From contig NC_079241.1 of NCBI RefSeq assembly GCF_028009165.1, positions 5,270,001 to 5,334,000 on the forward strand: a DNA stretch of 64,000 bases. Direction: 5' to 3'. The translations under genes and the position numbers were made by a program. Positions 12,513 through 23,525 of the stretch are shown in pieces (the stretch's first letter is position 1; the number at the start of each line of letters is the position of its first letter). The notes under the pieces are model-generated. The model was given only the letters and a program-made list of their open reading frames with translations. It searched no databases and was not told the DNA's origin. This stretch comes from Akanthomyces muscarius (Eukaryota; Ascomycota; Sordariomycetes; Hypocreales; Cordycipitaceae).

Positions 12513-13194
12513 ACGCTAAAAGATACACTTTTTAAAGGACAATAGTAGTACTATTATAGTAGATAATATTATAAATTAAATATAGTAATCTTATAATTAG
12601 ATGTCTCTTAATTATCAGATTTGTTTTAGACCTAAATATAATTTTACTTAATTCTCTTAATTCTATAAAGTTAAAGAAAAAAAAACACATACATTTTACT
12701 AGTAAATATATTTTTATTATTAACTAATTCTTAAAATTAGCTATACATCTACTAAAATATCTATAATTAGTAAAATCTAATAGAAATTCTTATTATAATA
12801 TTTTAAAGTCTAAAATTATTTCTTAAATAATATTTAATAAATAAAATAAAGAAAGTCTCTAAAAAACTATCCCCACTTTTCTAGTTTTCTTTATATCTCC
12901 TTTAAAGAATTTTTTTAAGAAGTAAACTTAGTATTATTAGAGTCTTTAAATTTTAAATATTTTAACTATATATTTTTTATTCTTTAAGCTAGATTATAGA
13001 GAGTACTAGACTTTTTTAAAATTAGTATGTAGTTTATATGTAGACTACTTTAGTAAAATCTAACTAAATCTAAAAAATAGCTTTAAGAATATAAACTTAT
13101 TTTCTTATAAGCAATATAGAAATTAAAATTATTATATTTTTAAAATAATTTTATCTGCCTATAGTCTAGCTCTATTATAGGTCAAAAAACCGAC
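12513..13194. repeat. AT-rich core of the TIR element
   Basis: Roughly 80% A+T by eye, with abundant TA dinucleotides and very few CG. This composition is what repeat-induced point mutation leaves behind, yet the flanking TIRs kept their CG dinucleotides. No open frame longer than a few dozen codons. Confidence 0.8.
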
Positions 13195-13253
13195 TTTTTG
13201 GTGTAAAAGGCCGACCCGAAAGGGGGGGGGACCCGAAAGTGGGTGGCCGACGT
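13195..13253 (-). repeat. Right terminal inverted repeat
   Basis: Inverted partner of 12454-12512. Compared with the left copy it carries an uninterrupted nine-base G run (C run on the opposite strand), where the left copy has one substituted base. Confidence 0.9.
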
Positions 13254-13255
13254 TA

Positions 13256-14076
13256 GTTACTTGGTGCCTAGTTGTGGTTGGCAGTCAAGCCGAGGGAGAG
13301 ATCGTCATAAAGCTGCCCAGGTCGTCGGCGTCACAACGTCGCAGCCAGTGGCCGAGTACCGTTGTGAAGGGAGACAGACAGACTGCACCTGTTTACTACA
13401 TTTGTTTACATTCGGCTCTTGTAATTCACAACCCCATGGTACGGCGGTACGTAACCCTCGCCATGTGGCCTTTGCTCCCTTGGCCTTGCTCCTTGGCATA
13501 GAGTCCGCCTCCGCAACCAATTTCATTTGCACAAAATGTTCAGAAGAAGAAAAAATCAGTCGACCCCAACCCATGGGCTCTTGTGTGTACGGGTATTGTA
13601 TCACGCCAGTGGCTCCGGATACAGTCCACCCCACCACCCCGGCTTCCGCATCACCGCACACCCCCCAGCTCTAGCACCATTCCACATAGCTTGTGTCGGC
13701 CCCGTAATGCGACAGGGCTTGTGTTGCCGTGTTTGTCTGCATGTTCCTCCTTCCGGAGCTTTGCCCCTCCACTGCGTTTTTGGGGTTTTCATGCTGCTGG
13801 GGGGGACTGAATCTGTCAGTCTACTGGGCGGATGTACGCTATAGATGGATAGCCGGGGTCTGGGGGCTTCTCCGAGCATATCGAGCAGCTTATAAGAGGC
13901 AAGGCTGTCCCCCACCCCTCCTCGACCTATCTCTTGCTCCCTTCTTGCTCAGACTCCATAGCTTCGTTGGTGTTTTCAGTACACCTTGGAAATCTCGACT
14001 TGTCATCCTCTCTGTTGTCCTTGTTGACCGAATACCACTTGTGCTCTCAATACCGCCTCCACGACAAATACACATC
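13256..14076 (+). promoter_or_regulatory. Upstream region of the acetate-type transporter
   Basis: A TATA-like TATAAG lies at 13891-13896, about 180 bp before the start codon, followed by a pyrimidine-rich leader. Several CTGGGG elements (around 13798 and 13860) fit the degenerate CreA consensus SYGGRG; carbon-catabolite repression of this transporter family is known in fungi, but these short matches are weak evidence. No other gene is recognised. Confidence 0.4.
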
Positions 14077-15026
14077 ATGTCTGCTCACGACGCCGCCGTC
14101 ACCAGCGCTGCTGAGAAGGACGTCGCTCCCAATGGCGCCACCCATCACCAGCCGCACGCGCGCTGGCAGCACCCCAACTACCGGGGACTTGTCGAGGGCC
14201 AGGACACTCAGGCCTTCGGTGGTGCTCTGCAAGTCGGCAACTGGCAGCCGTACGAGCACCGCAAGCTCGCCAACCCTGCTCCTCTTGGTCTCTCTGCTTT
14301 CGCCCTGACCACCTTTGTCCTGTCTGCTCTGAACATGCATACCCGTGATACCTCCGCCCCCAACATTGTCCTGTCCCTGGCTTTCGGCTACGGTGGTCTT
14401 GTTCAGCTACTTGCTGGCATGTGGTACGTTGCACTGGTGCTCTTCGTCGCGGCGCCGGATTCAGCATGACTAACATTTGTTGCAGGGAAATGGCCACTGG
14501 TAACACTTTTGGTGCCACCGCACTGTCGTCGTACGGCGGTTTCTGGCTGTCCTATGCCATTATCCTCACTCCTGGCTTCCATGTCCTAGACGAATACACC
14601 AAGGCTCAAACGGCAAACGTTTTGGGTTTCTTCCTGTTCGGCTGGTTCATTTTCACCACCCTTCTGGTTCTTTGCACCCTGCGTTCGACCGTGGCCCTTT
14701 TCTTGCTGTTTTTCACGCTTGATCTGGCTTTCCTGTTCCTCGCTTCCGAGCAGATGGCTACCAACATGGGCAACGCCACGGCCGCCCTCGCCCTCCAGAA
14801 GACCGGTGGACTGTTTGGCTTCCTCGCTGCCTTCCTCGCCTGGTACAACGCCCTGGCTGGTATTCAGGACAGCTCGTAAGTTACACAATTCTTTCGTCTC
14901 CGCGACGCACGCAAGGCTAACAAGACATGTAGCAACTCCTTCTTCCAGGTTCCCGTAATTCACTTCCCCTGGTCCGAACACGCCCAGGAGCTGCGCAAGC
15001 AGAAGAGTGCCGAGCACACAGTCTAG
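14077..15026 (+). CDS. GPR1/FUN34/YaaH family acetate transporter
   Basis: Three exons, 14077-14423, 14486-14875 and 14933-15026, give 276 residues, standard for the family (yeast Ato1/Ady2, Aspergillus AcpA). These are six-helix plasma-membrane proteins that import acetate or export ammonium. The signature [15 protein letters not shown] sits just before the first helix. The hydrophobic blocks are VLSALNM..., [21 protein letters not shown], the [14 protein letters not shown] segment, [33 protein letters not shown] and [18 protein letters not shown]. The cytosolic N terminus (about 60 residues) is hydrophilic. The first intron splits the Trp codon of GMW and the second splits a Ser codon, both restoring the conserved reading. 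Which small molecule is carried cannot be told from sequence. Confidence 0.9.
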
Positions 15027-16706
15027 CTGGCCCAAAGCCACTGCCATATGCGAGTGCCTGCTATTGTGCTTCGGCATCGGGCTCGGGCATAGACGGCGCG
15101 GAGTACATTTGTCTTTGTTTGCTGCCTGGTTTGGCGAATATTGAAAGGAACGGAGAACGGATGATACCAATGATACCTAAACTGTTTGCAAATGGTGTTT
15201 TACAATGTCCTTTTTGCGAGGTCTATCAAGTCAACGTCTTGGACGACATACGCTATGAGTTACTTTGGGGCTCAATGATTCCATGGCTGGTCGATGTAGA
15301 TATCCAAGCTCGGCTGAATATTTATACACACGGTAGGCTTGAAGCCTGCCTATTAATGAACACGAATGATTTTTCAAACTCTTGATTTTCTACGTGCGGG
15401 TGGGTTGTCGTCCACATACTTACAGGATTAGACTGAGTTCCAGATCGTGGACGCCTAGATATCCTGTCCCTCATCGGTGGAGGGGCCGAAGCACGGCATC
15501 AAGATAGATTGATTTGGAGCCCAGAGTAAATAAACGGGTTTGCAGATGGAGTTAGGGTGAAGCGGCTTGCTGCATGATCAGACTGCCCCGCCTAGCTCGC
15601 TCTGGCTAGGAAGGAAAGGAGGAGTGTTCACAGAGCACCCAATTGTTGGCTAGCCCTCACATTATGTACCCATAGAGGTGGTCCGCGAGGTACTTGGCAG
15701 CCCCTCCTCATCAATCATACATTCCACCAATAGCAATCAGTTTCGCCATAATAGTCGGCAATTGCCGAGGAGCCCTGCTGATATGGTCCTTTGCCCTGTT
15801 TGAGCCGATACGGCTGTTGAGAGCGTTAGTTTTCGAAGGAATCCTGACTGGGGTAAACTGCTTGGCTCGAATCCGCATCCAATCCTTCGGCAAGATTGCC
15901 AGAACTCTATGCTGGTAAGAATTATTTCACCCGTGCATTATTTTTTACGGCAGCGCTTGCCTGTATTAGTTCTGTTTGGGATTCTTCGGCAGTAATATCG
16001 GGCATGCATCACTAGCAAAGACGCCTTCGCCGATGATCGCCGGAGGAGTCTAATACCAGCAATACTAGCCGCTATGAGGCAACATGAAATCCCACGACTC
16101 GCGACTTGAGTGGTCACTGCCAGTGCTTATGATGCAAAGCTTCTAAGGGCGACCGGTCTGCGATGTAGAAATTCGTCCGGTAACGTTGCTGCTGACCGGA
16201 GATACTTTGGTCTGGTACGGCATAGTGCGCCCCTCCAATTAACACACATCCGTCTTGCCGACCTACCCAAATGGGCACTGGTGCTGATGCTCCAGACGAC
16301 CAATTGAGATTCGACTTATGCCTATTGAAGTCAAAAACGGGGCTTCTCGACTCCTGTTCCTGTCTGACTTCCACATCTAGCCTTTTGCCGATGGAGAAGG
16401 ATCCTCCGATGGTACCTTGCTAAAGTGCATGCGCCGTGCCCAGCTCTACCATGGAGCACGTGTGTACTACATCGTGGACCTCAACGCAGCTCCCTTTGCC
16501 AGCCCAAAGATGACCGGGCCGAATGATAGATATTCGCGCAATGTCGGACTGTCGAATCCTTTGCATGGCATGGCTAGTAAGCCACAAGATATAAAAAGGC
16601 AAAGGTTTTCCCCAGCTTATGGGCCTGGATAAACCATCACAACAGCCTCTCGTCGGCCTCCGATAGCCAAATCGATCCCTGTTTCCCTGTATTCAACTAC
16701 AAAAAG
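15027..16706. other. Intergenic stretch, transporter to RlpA-like gene
   Basis: About 1.7 kb with no recognisable gene or repeat. The left end should hold the transporter 3' UTR; the right end is the promoter of the secreted protein, with the TATA box listed separately. Confidence 0.5.
16590..16597 (+). promoter_or_regulatory. TATA box of the secreted RlpA-like gene
   Basis: TATAAAAA lies 110 bp before the start codon at a typical distance, followed by a C/A-rich leader (ACTACAAAAAG) running into the ATG. Seen in sequence; the role is inferred from position. Confidence 0.6.
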
Positions 16707-17216
16707 ATGCAGTTTACCATCAGTGCCCTCGGAGCTCTCGCTCTTGCTGCCGGCGCCTCTGCTCAGTCTACCATCTTCAAGGGCAAGGGCTTTGGCACCT
16801 ACTACTACGACATCCAGCAGCGTCAGGCCTGCGGTGCCGATTTCAATAACCAGAACCTTGGCTCTGTTATGTGCAACTGGTCCACGGCCAAGTCTCTCAA
16901 CGATGTCAACTCCAACAACCTCGTCGCCATGAGCAACCTGCCCCTCAAGACCCCCGAGGGCCGTGCCAAGTACTGCGGCAAGCGCGTCATCGTCACCGTC
17001 AACGGCGTCAAGTCTGACATTCCCTTCTTCATCGGTGACGGGTGCGAGCGCTGCGCGCACGGCAGCGACTCCCAGTGGAACCCCAACGGTGCCGCTGGCC
17101 TTGATTTTTCCTACTCTGCTCTCAGCAAGCTGTCCCCTCTGGCTTGCCAGAACGGCCACATCGATCTTGAATATGAGATTGTCGACGAGACCCTGTACCA
17201 CTTTGACACCAACTAA
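16707..17216 (+). CDS. Secreted RlpA-like double-psi beta-barrel protein
   Basis: A single exon of 169 residues. Residues 1-19 are a clean signal peptide (hydrophobic, ending ASAQ). The mature ~150 residues contain six Cys (CGADF, MCNWS, YCGKRV, DGCERC, LACQ), and the KYCGKRVIVTVNG...IGDGCERC...GLDFSYSALSKL pattern is typical of the double-psi beta-barrel fold of RlpA-like, barwin-like and expansin N-terminal domains. The family member in fungi is a small secreted single-domain protein. Known relatives include wall-modifying proteins, a papain inhibitor and effector candidates, so activity cannot be assigned. The final GHIDLEYEIVDETL strand matches the usual end of the barrel. Codon use is strongly biased to C-ending codons, suggesting high expression. 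Confidence 0.85.
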   Translation: MQFTISALGALALAAGASAQSTIFKGKGFGTYYYDIQQRQACGADFNNQNLGSVMCNWSTAKSLNDVNSNNLVAMSNLPLKTPEGRAKYCGKRVIVTVNGVKSDIPFFIGDGCERCAHGSDSQWNPNGAAGLDFSYSALSKLSPLACQNGHIDLEYEIVDETLYHFDTN

Positions 17217-18652
17217 GCACCCTTTGTTGACGAGACCAAGGAATCAATCTTCATATTTCATGTCAGTATTATCATGTATATATTTTGCCGCCCGTTCGTT
17301 TAGGGCTAGGTATAGAAAACCACCATGTACATACATCACATATTCAACAGCGCAACTCGTCTTTGGTAACCGTGACGCTAGCCTTAGCAAATGAACAGTG
17401 ACTATGCGGCCATTCAGCCAATTGGCTTATTTTGGCGGCAAAACCTCTACAAGGGTGGTGACGTATTCACCATTGATAGACCTGATATCGACATGCTGTC
17501 AATTTGTAAAGCCACTGTGGCTTGCCCTACAGGCCTCCATATACCCGCTCTCGATGCCCACTAGGACTGGTAACTGTCGCATAGCAATTGAACCGGCGCA
17601 ATAACCTCGGTAGCAATCTATAGCCGTGAATTGGAATAAATATTCAAACAATTGGATCTCGCGTCAGGCAGCCCGATCGGGGAAAGACCTGCGCGACAGC
17701 TGTCTCTGGAAATTAAGCTTCGAGGCTGTTGAAGGAAATAGGAGATGTTTAGTTGCCTCCACCAACCAAGCGTGGCAAGGCAAAGTTCGTTGAGCCCTGT
17801 CGGCGTGCTAAAATTTCTAAAATGGGTCTGCGGCCTTGGAAAATCAACCAGGCGCAGCCACTGCAATTAGAGTAGCGAGAGCGCCAAGTGCTTTTCTACC
17901 TTGAGCCTCCTGGCCCCAGTTATGGTGAGACTTTGGCGTCGGCCGCCCGCCAATGAGCTCTTCATGGCGCTGAAGTTTTCTGGAGAAGAACCCATCATCA
18001 TAGACCAGGAGCCGGGGTTTTGCTAGGAAATAGTAGAAGGCTTGCCGCTACGGTGCCGCAAAAAGTGGAAATAGCGCTGGCAATGCTTACGGGAAGGCAC
18101 TCTTAACTGTGGGAGGCTGTCTCTCCTGACAGCACTAAGGCAAACTTGTAAGAGTCTCGGAGGAATCATGGGAGAAAACGCAACTTCACTTTAGCAGCAG
18201 AGTATGCCAATGTAGTGAGCTCAGTGATGGCTATTAGATTTTTATTGAACACGCAATGGTTAGCAGAAAACCGCGCTGTCAAAGGACGGCTCCTTGCAGG
18301 GTTGCAGGACTGCCCCAGCTTTGAGTCCAACCAGAAGAGAGGCTCATCATCCCTGTCTAACTAACTGGAGACGATCAACTTGGTAGCGCGTGCATGACAC
18401 GACATTCGAGCTATCAGTTGGCCCAGCCTTGTTCGGACATAACAATATCTAGCTAAGACTCTCCGTGGAGTACTCCCTACATGTGACAAATATTTCCCTG
18501 TCGCACCCCAATCCCAACTGCCAGAGAACTTCTCCAGTAACTCCAACTTCTTTCAACTCGAAACCGGAGCTTGATATCAGCATTCTTCTCCTGGAACTCA
18601 GAGACAACGAAATCGACTCCGCCTCGCATCGTGCCCAAGAAAATCAGCGACA
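17217..18652. other. Intergenic stretch, no gene recognised
   Basis: About 1.4 kb with only short open frames and no recognisable repeats, RNA genes or domains. It includes the 3' UTR of the RlpA-like gene and the promoter of the next gene; a possible upstream exon encoding a signal peptide for the next gene could lie in its last 200 bp, but I could not define one. Confidence 0.45.
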
Positions 18653-19751
18653 ATGTCGTCTAAACCCACAGCAACCAAGAAATCGACAAGCTCTTCCGCG
18701 CTCCCGTCTCTGCACAGCTTCCCGTCAACGTGGACGGCACCGACATCATGCTTTGCAAGCACCAACTACTACCGAGTGCTCTACGCCGAGTCAGGTGTGG
18801 GCTACGTCAGCAACATGTATGGCACGCCGACGCCTGTTTTCACCGGCAATACGCCATCGGGCGACTGCTTCCCGCCCTCGTTCACAATCAACTTGCCGTA
18901 TCTCACGGATGGTAGCGCCTGTCCCACCGGCTACACCCGGGCCTGCGCAACGGCTGGGTCCGTAACGTCAGGCGGTTCCGCGGACGTGAGCACGATAACA
19001 TGCTGTCCCAGGTTAGTTGCGACTTGCCAGTAGTATGAGCGCGACGGTTTGCTAACAGCGTCAGTGTGACCGGCGACGCATTTTCCTTCATGTGCAAGGA
19101 CAATCAGTACGGTTGCCACGCCACTGCTGCCTCTGGCGGCATCGTTTGGACGGGTGTCGTCACAAACCTAGGCGTCACACCAGCCACGGAGTCGCCAGTG
19201 ACGCGTACACCCTCTACCTTGGAAGGTATCGAGGCGTGGGGCATCAAGTTTCTCTCGGTACGTCAGATGTAGTCCCGACTCTCCTGGTGCTCTGGACATG
19301 CACTAACAGATTTCGTCTATAGGTTGCACCTGGATCGACTGCCACCAGCATTCCAACCCCGGGTCACAACGCGAGCGACACTGACAACCAGGGAACGCCC
19401 TCTGCGGACAATTCGTCGAACCACGGTGGTCTATCTGGAGGCGCTATTGCTGGTATTGTTGTCGGAAGTATCGCTGGTGTTGCGCTCCTAGCAGTTGGCG
19501 CGTTCCTCCTGTACCGCAGAAAGAAGTCGAGCCCAGGCCCCCAATACCATGCGCCCGCGCCCGGTAAATATCCCAACCAACCGGCCAACGATCCGATGTA
19601 CCAGCCGAGCTCGGTGGGGTCTCCCTTCTCCGGACAGGGACAGATGGCCTCGAGCTACCAGCCTAGCGAGATGGAGGCGGCGTCGCCCAACCCGGCACAC
19701 GCGCAGCCACGAGCTCCAGTCCAGCAGGCGCCTGTTGAGCTTGGAGCGTAG
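18653..19751 (+). CDS. Single-pass membrane protein with Cys-rich ectodomain
   Basis: Three exons, 18653-19011, 19059-19257 and 19323-19751, give 328 residues. The N-terminal ~195 residues are Ser/Thr-rich with several Cys (SCFAST, GDCFPPSF, SACPTGYTRACATAG, TCCPS, FMCKDNQYGCHATA), a pattern seen in many fungal cell-surface proteins. A Ser/Asn/Gly linker leads to one transmembrane helix (GGAIAGIVVGSIAGVALLAVG) with the stop-transfer YRRKKSS. A Pro/Gln/Ser-rich cytoplasmic tail of about 85 residues follows. The architecture resembles fungal surface sensors, but no named domain is evident and no signal peptide precedes the ectodomain in this model, so either the helix acts as a reverse anchor or a 5' exon was missed. 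Function unknown. Confidence 0.7.
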
Positions 19752-20851
19752 ATGCGAGCTCTTTACAAATTGCAGACATTATGTGGCATTTTCGAGTGCT
19801 GATATAATTTAATTGGGACAAGGATGGGACAAGAATTGGTGGACGCATGATTTTGGACAAAATGGCGTTAGGCGGTGGTTTATTTTCAGCATGTGCAAGC
19901 AGACTCGGGCTGTGGCAGCCATTGCGTATATACCAAAGATTTAGCTAATCAGACATTTCATTTTGACAAATGCCATGTTCCGTGTGATCCAGTTTCCCAC
20001 ACTACCAAGCTTTGGGTGGTGTCCGAGCCGTTGCAAGAGGACCATCGGAGACCCGTTTCGGCTTTTGGTCTAGAATAAGAATAGCTCAAGCGTCTGGTAG
20101 CTTCGGGTCGTATTCGATGGTTGTCGAGCGTAGGCCGTTCTGGATGGGCAAAGATCAAAGGCCGTCTCGTACCGTAACTATCCCACAGTAGCCGGAAAGC
20201 CGAACCCGGTGAGTTTCTGTCCGCTAGGGAACGGGCCGTTTCTTGACAACATCACTCAAGATCGACATTGGCATTTTTTGCCCTCACTCGTGAGTCGTGT
20301 GTGCAGACTCCGTGGAGTTTGTAGTTGTTAGTTGGAAAAAGGCTCCATCCTAATGCACACCCTCTCCTGGTCAGGTTCCACTGCTTGGGCCTGTGCAAGT
20401 CAGTTTATTGATGTCCAGACCGTGGTGAGGGTCTGTCATCGCATATCTCAATGTCTCATCTCATTATTAAAATTGAGAAAAGTTTTCACTGAGAGATCGA
20501 CCTGCATGCGGCTGAGGCTGGGTGGATTGCTTCATCCTGGTTTTAGAACAGGGGAGATCCTGGAAGGGGTGAAGTGATCACAGAGCTATCTGCATTATTC
20601 CGGTAGCCGCAGCAGCAAGTTAAGCACTGTACTCCGCAAATTAATGCATATAATAGCAGCAGTCGATGGCTTGTGAGTAAAGTGCACCGTCATGTGGCCA
20701 GGCCAGGCACCAAGACACGTGAATTGGCGTTGTGCACGGCACGGCTCAACGCGCCGTCGCGTCCCCGCAAAATTGTTCACGCACCTCGACACAACGTCAT
20801 TTATGGTGGCCCGTTGAACTCTGAGGCGCCCGTGGTTACTGAGCCCTCGCG
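19752..20851. other. Intergenic stretch upstream of NBS1
   Basis: About 1.1 kb with no recognisable gene. It holds the 3' end of the membrane-protein transcript and the NBS1 promoter. No clear TATA box was seen near the NBS1 start. Confidence 0.45.
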
Positions 20852-23342
20852 ATGTGGCTGCTGGAGAATGAGGAGGCTTTCGAAGGTATTGCGAAAAACG
20901 TCGCAGAACAAATTGTGCCGGTTTTGACTGCTAATCGCAATGGCCAGGCCGCCGGCTATGGTTACGGCCAGGAAAGACATACCTCTTTGGACGCACAGTG
21001 GCTGAGGGTGAGTTGTGGCAGATCAAGCAGACTGCGAATTCGCGGAATCTAACGTTAGATAGCTGGTCAGCTTGCAATCTCACACAATACAATTTCTCGC
21101 AAACACCTAACCATCACAATCGACGCCGTGGGTGACGGCGACGCCCTGCATCCCTCTCGACGTTCCAAGATCACAATCGAAGACCTGGCGACTAAAATCG
21201 GCACCGTGATCAATGGCAAGAAACTCAAGGGCACAAAATGTGTGGTTGAGAATGGTCAGGACGTCGAGATGACAATGGGAAAGTGCCCCAACAAGTTTCG
21301 GTAATTCTACCCATCTTCCGCTTGCGTGGTCCCGTTGACATGGTTCTGGTAGCTTGACGTGGGTACCGGTCGCATTCACATTTTCATTTTCTAGTAAAGA
21401 ACTGCAAGCACAACCGATCGATGCCCTCCGAACCCGATATGAGCAGCTGGACATCAAACTGCTGGTCGACTACAACATAGATTTCACGACACACGTCGTA
21501 GCCAAGAAGCGCAATACTGCCAAGGGTCTCCAGGCGCTGATAAATGGCAAGTTCATCGTCACCGAGTCTTTTCTCGATGCTTTGACACAAGCTGCACATC
21601 CAGTAGACGACGGAAATGGGTCACAAACATGCGCACTGGAGCAAAATTTTGACCAGTCGTGGCCTGACCCGGTGAAGCACCTGCCGCCTCGTGGCGGTGA
21701 ACCATTCGAGCACCCAGATGAGATATACAAGCCAGATAGAGGCCGGATCGATGTCTTTGATGGATATACCTTTATCTTTTATGACTCGACGCAGTATAAC
21801 AACCTGCTCGCCCCAATCACAAATGGAGGAGGTAAAGCTTTGATTGAAACGGTTACACCTGGTGAGACTTTGTCGGACGACTTTGCTCGATACGTCAAAG
21901 GGGTGGCTGGAGAAAAAGGCCTCGGCAGTTTTGACGATGGAAGCGAAGGTAAAGGTGTCGTGGTTGTACGTTATCTGCCGACCAAGGGCGATCATGTACA
22001 ATGGTACACAGAGTTCGTTACAGCAGTTTCGCTGCGGCTGGACCATCGACCTATCGAACAAAACGAGTTCCTGGAGGCTATCCTGACCAAGGATGCCAGC
22101 ATGCTCCGGCGGCCACTCGAGACAGAAGAACAGTCAGGTACGTCGATGGTTCCATCGCAACCACAGATATCTGGAGATTCTCCCACTTCTGCACTCGAAC
22201 CTGAGTCTACCACAAGACGACCTCGCATGAGGAAACCAGTAAAGAGGCGCTTCATGGGCTTCGATGACGGCTCAGATTTTGAAATGGAGGAGGCAAAACC
22301 GCCGACTGCCCAAGCAACTCGGCCAAATGAAGCTGTCGAAGAGGGCGGCTTGTTTGTATCACAAGAACCAGATCAAGCCCCTGAGGATCATTCTAACATG
22401 ACGCAAAAACGGGGTGCGCCAGAAGAAGACGACCTCATGGAAGGAATGGCGCCAGCCGCTGCCAGATTCAAGAGACAAAAAATAGCTATGGGAGGCGATT
22501 TCGCACCAGAACCCCCAGAATTGCCCCCAGCAGAACCGGCCAAGCCCATCAAGAAGGAAAAGAAGGAGATGAATATCCTCGCTGAAGCTGCAAGGCACCG
22601 TCAGGAACAAGAGGCTCGTGCAAGAGCTGAAAAGGAAGACCTCGCGCAATTGCCTAATGATATCGACCTGGCGGAAATTCGGCGACTGAATATTGTCGAG
22701 GAGGTTGAGCTTCGCAAACCAGGGGACAGCACGCGCACCAGGGATCAGGACATTGCTGATGGTCGCTGGGACCCTAAATGGAACGGCATCAAGAACTTCA
22801 AAAGGTTTCGGCGTCGTGGCGAAATAGTGGGTAGACAGCCTGCGCGGACAATTATCACGGTTGATGAGGTGCAGAGCAAGAAATTCGGCGTGGGAGATAA
22901 CTACTGGCTGGAAGAGGAAACCGTGCCACGGACAAACTTGGGCAGCAGATTGCAGTCAGCGCCACGAGGTGAGTCGCCACGGCCTATTTCGCAAATATCC
23001 AGCGGTCTGGACCGGATCGCGCGACAAACGAGCGAAAGACCTGGAGACGGCAACGACGATAGCGACGTCGCGGACCCCGAGGATGACGAGGACTCCCAGC
23101 CACCTCGGGGGTCATATGGCAAGAGGGCCGGCATACGGGGTAATGCCAGCTCCAGAGGCAGCCGCAGCCAATCGTCGGCGCCAATGTCGCAGAGCCTGGG
23201 TAAAAGACCGGCCACAAGCACGCTGTCCGGGCAGTCGTCAAAGAGGCAACGCCCGCCACCGCAGCCGACTCAGGTGAATGACAGTGAGGATGACAGTGAT
23301 GAGGGTCTCAAGTTTAGATTCGGAAGGAGACCGCGCGCATGA
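20852..23342 (+). CDS. NBS1: NBS1 (nibrin), MRN-complex DNA-repair protein
   Basis: Four exons, 20852-20885, 20948-21007, 21063-21300 and 21353-23342, give 773 residues. NBS1 partners MRE11 and RAD50 in double-strand-break sensing and ATM/Tel1 activation in the nucleus. Spliced, the start reads MWLLENEEAFEG then RRLWLRPGKTYLFGRTVAEG, the classical start of the FHA domain, with the phosphothreonine-binding core ISHNTISRKHLTI; FHA covers about residues 1-110. Tandem BRCT repeats follow (NIDFTTHVVAKKRNTAKGLQ, IDVFDGYTFIFYD; about 115-310). A long disordered part leads to the Mre11-binding motif KNFKRFRRRG near residue 591. The C terminus has an acidic patch then LKFRFGRR, matching the FxF/Y Tel1/ATM-binding motif. 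It converges on the cytochrome b5 gene. Very secure. Confidence 0.93.
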
Positions 23343-23525
23343 AACTGGGTACCATAATAAGTCATGGATGGACTACACTGCACATTGCTGTACATGATGA
23401 AAGAAACACTGTTCTATTTCCAAGGGTATCTCTTCTATTGTAATGAATTTGCGATGTAGTATGACAAAGGCCTCTAATCCCAACCAAACGCCGAATATTA
23501 ATGCATAGCAGTAGCACCACAGCCG

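Larger units (their letters stand above)
12454..13253. mobile_element. 800-bp TIR element (Tc1/mariner-like non-autonomous element)
   Basis: The stretch is bounded by near-perfect terminal inverted repeats of about 59 bp. Both ends start ACGTCGGCCACCCACTTTCG, and each side is flanked by TA (12452-12453 and 13254-13255), the target duplication expected of Tc1/mariner/pogo elements. The TIRs are GC-rich and each contains a tandem sub-repeat of CTTTCGGGTC around a C-run. The ~680-bp core is extremely AT-rich, full of stops in every frame, and encodes nothing. It is either a MITE or a deletion/mutation derivative of an autonomous element. The ends and the TA duplication are seen directly; the superfamily is inferred from the duplication and TIR type. 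Confidence 0.85.

Noticed and set aside
11668..12519. 283-codon plus-strand open frame before the TIR element
   Set aside because: It has no domain, odd Cys/Arg/Ser-rich composition, a random-looking start, and ends inside the transposon repeat, so it is probably chance. Transcript evidence would change this.
12513..13194. AT-rich core read as a centromere fragment or mitochondrial insertion
   Set aside because: It is bounded precisely by terminal inverted repeats and a TA duplication, which an element explains better; no mitochondrial gene is visible.
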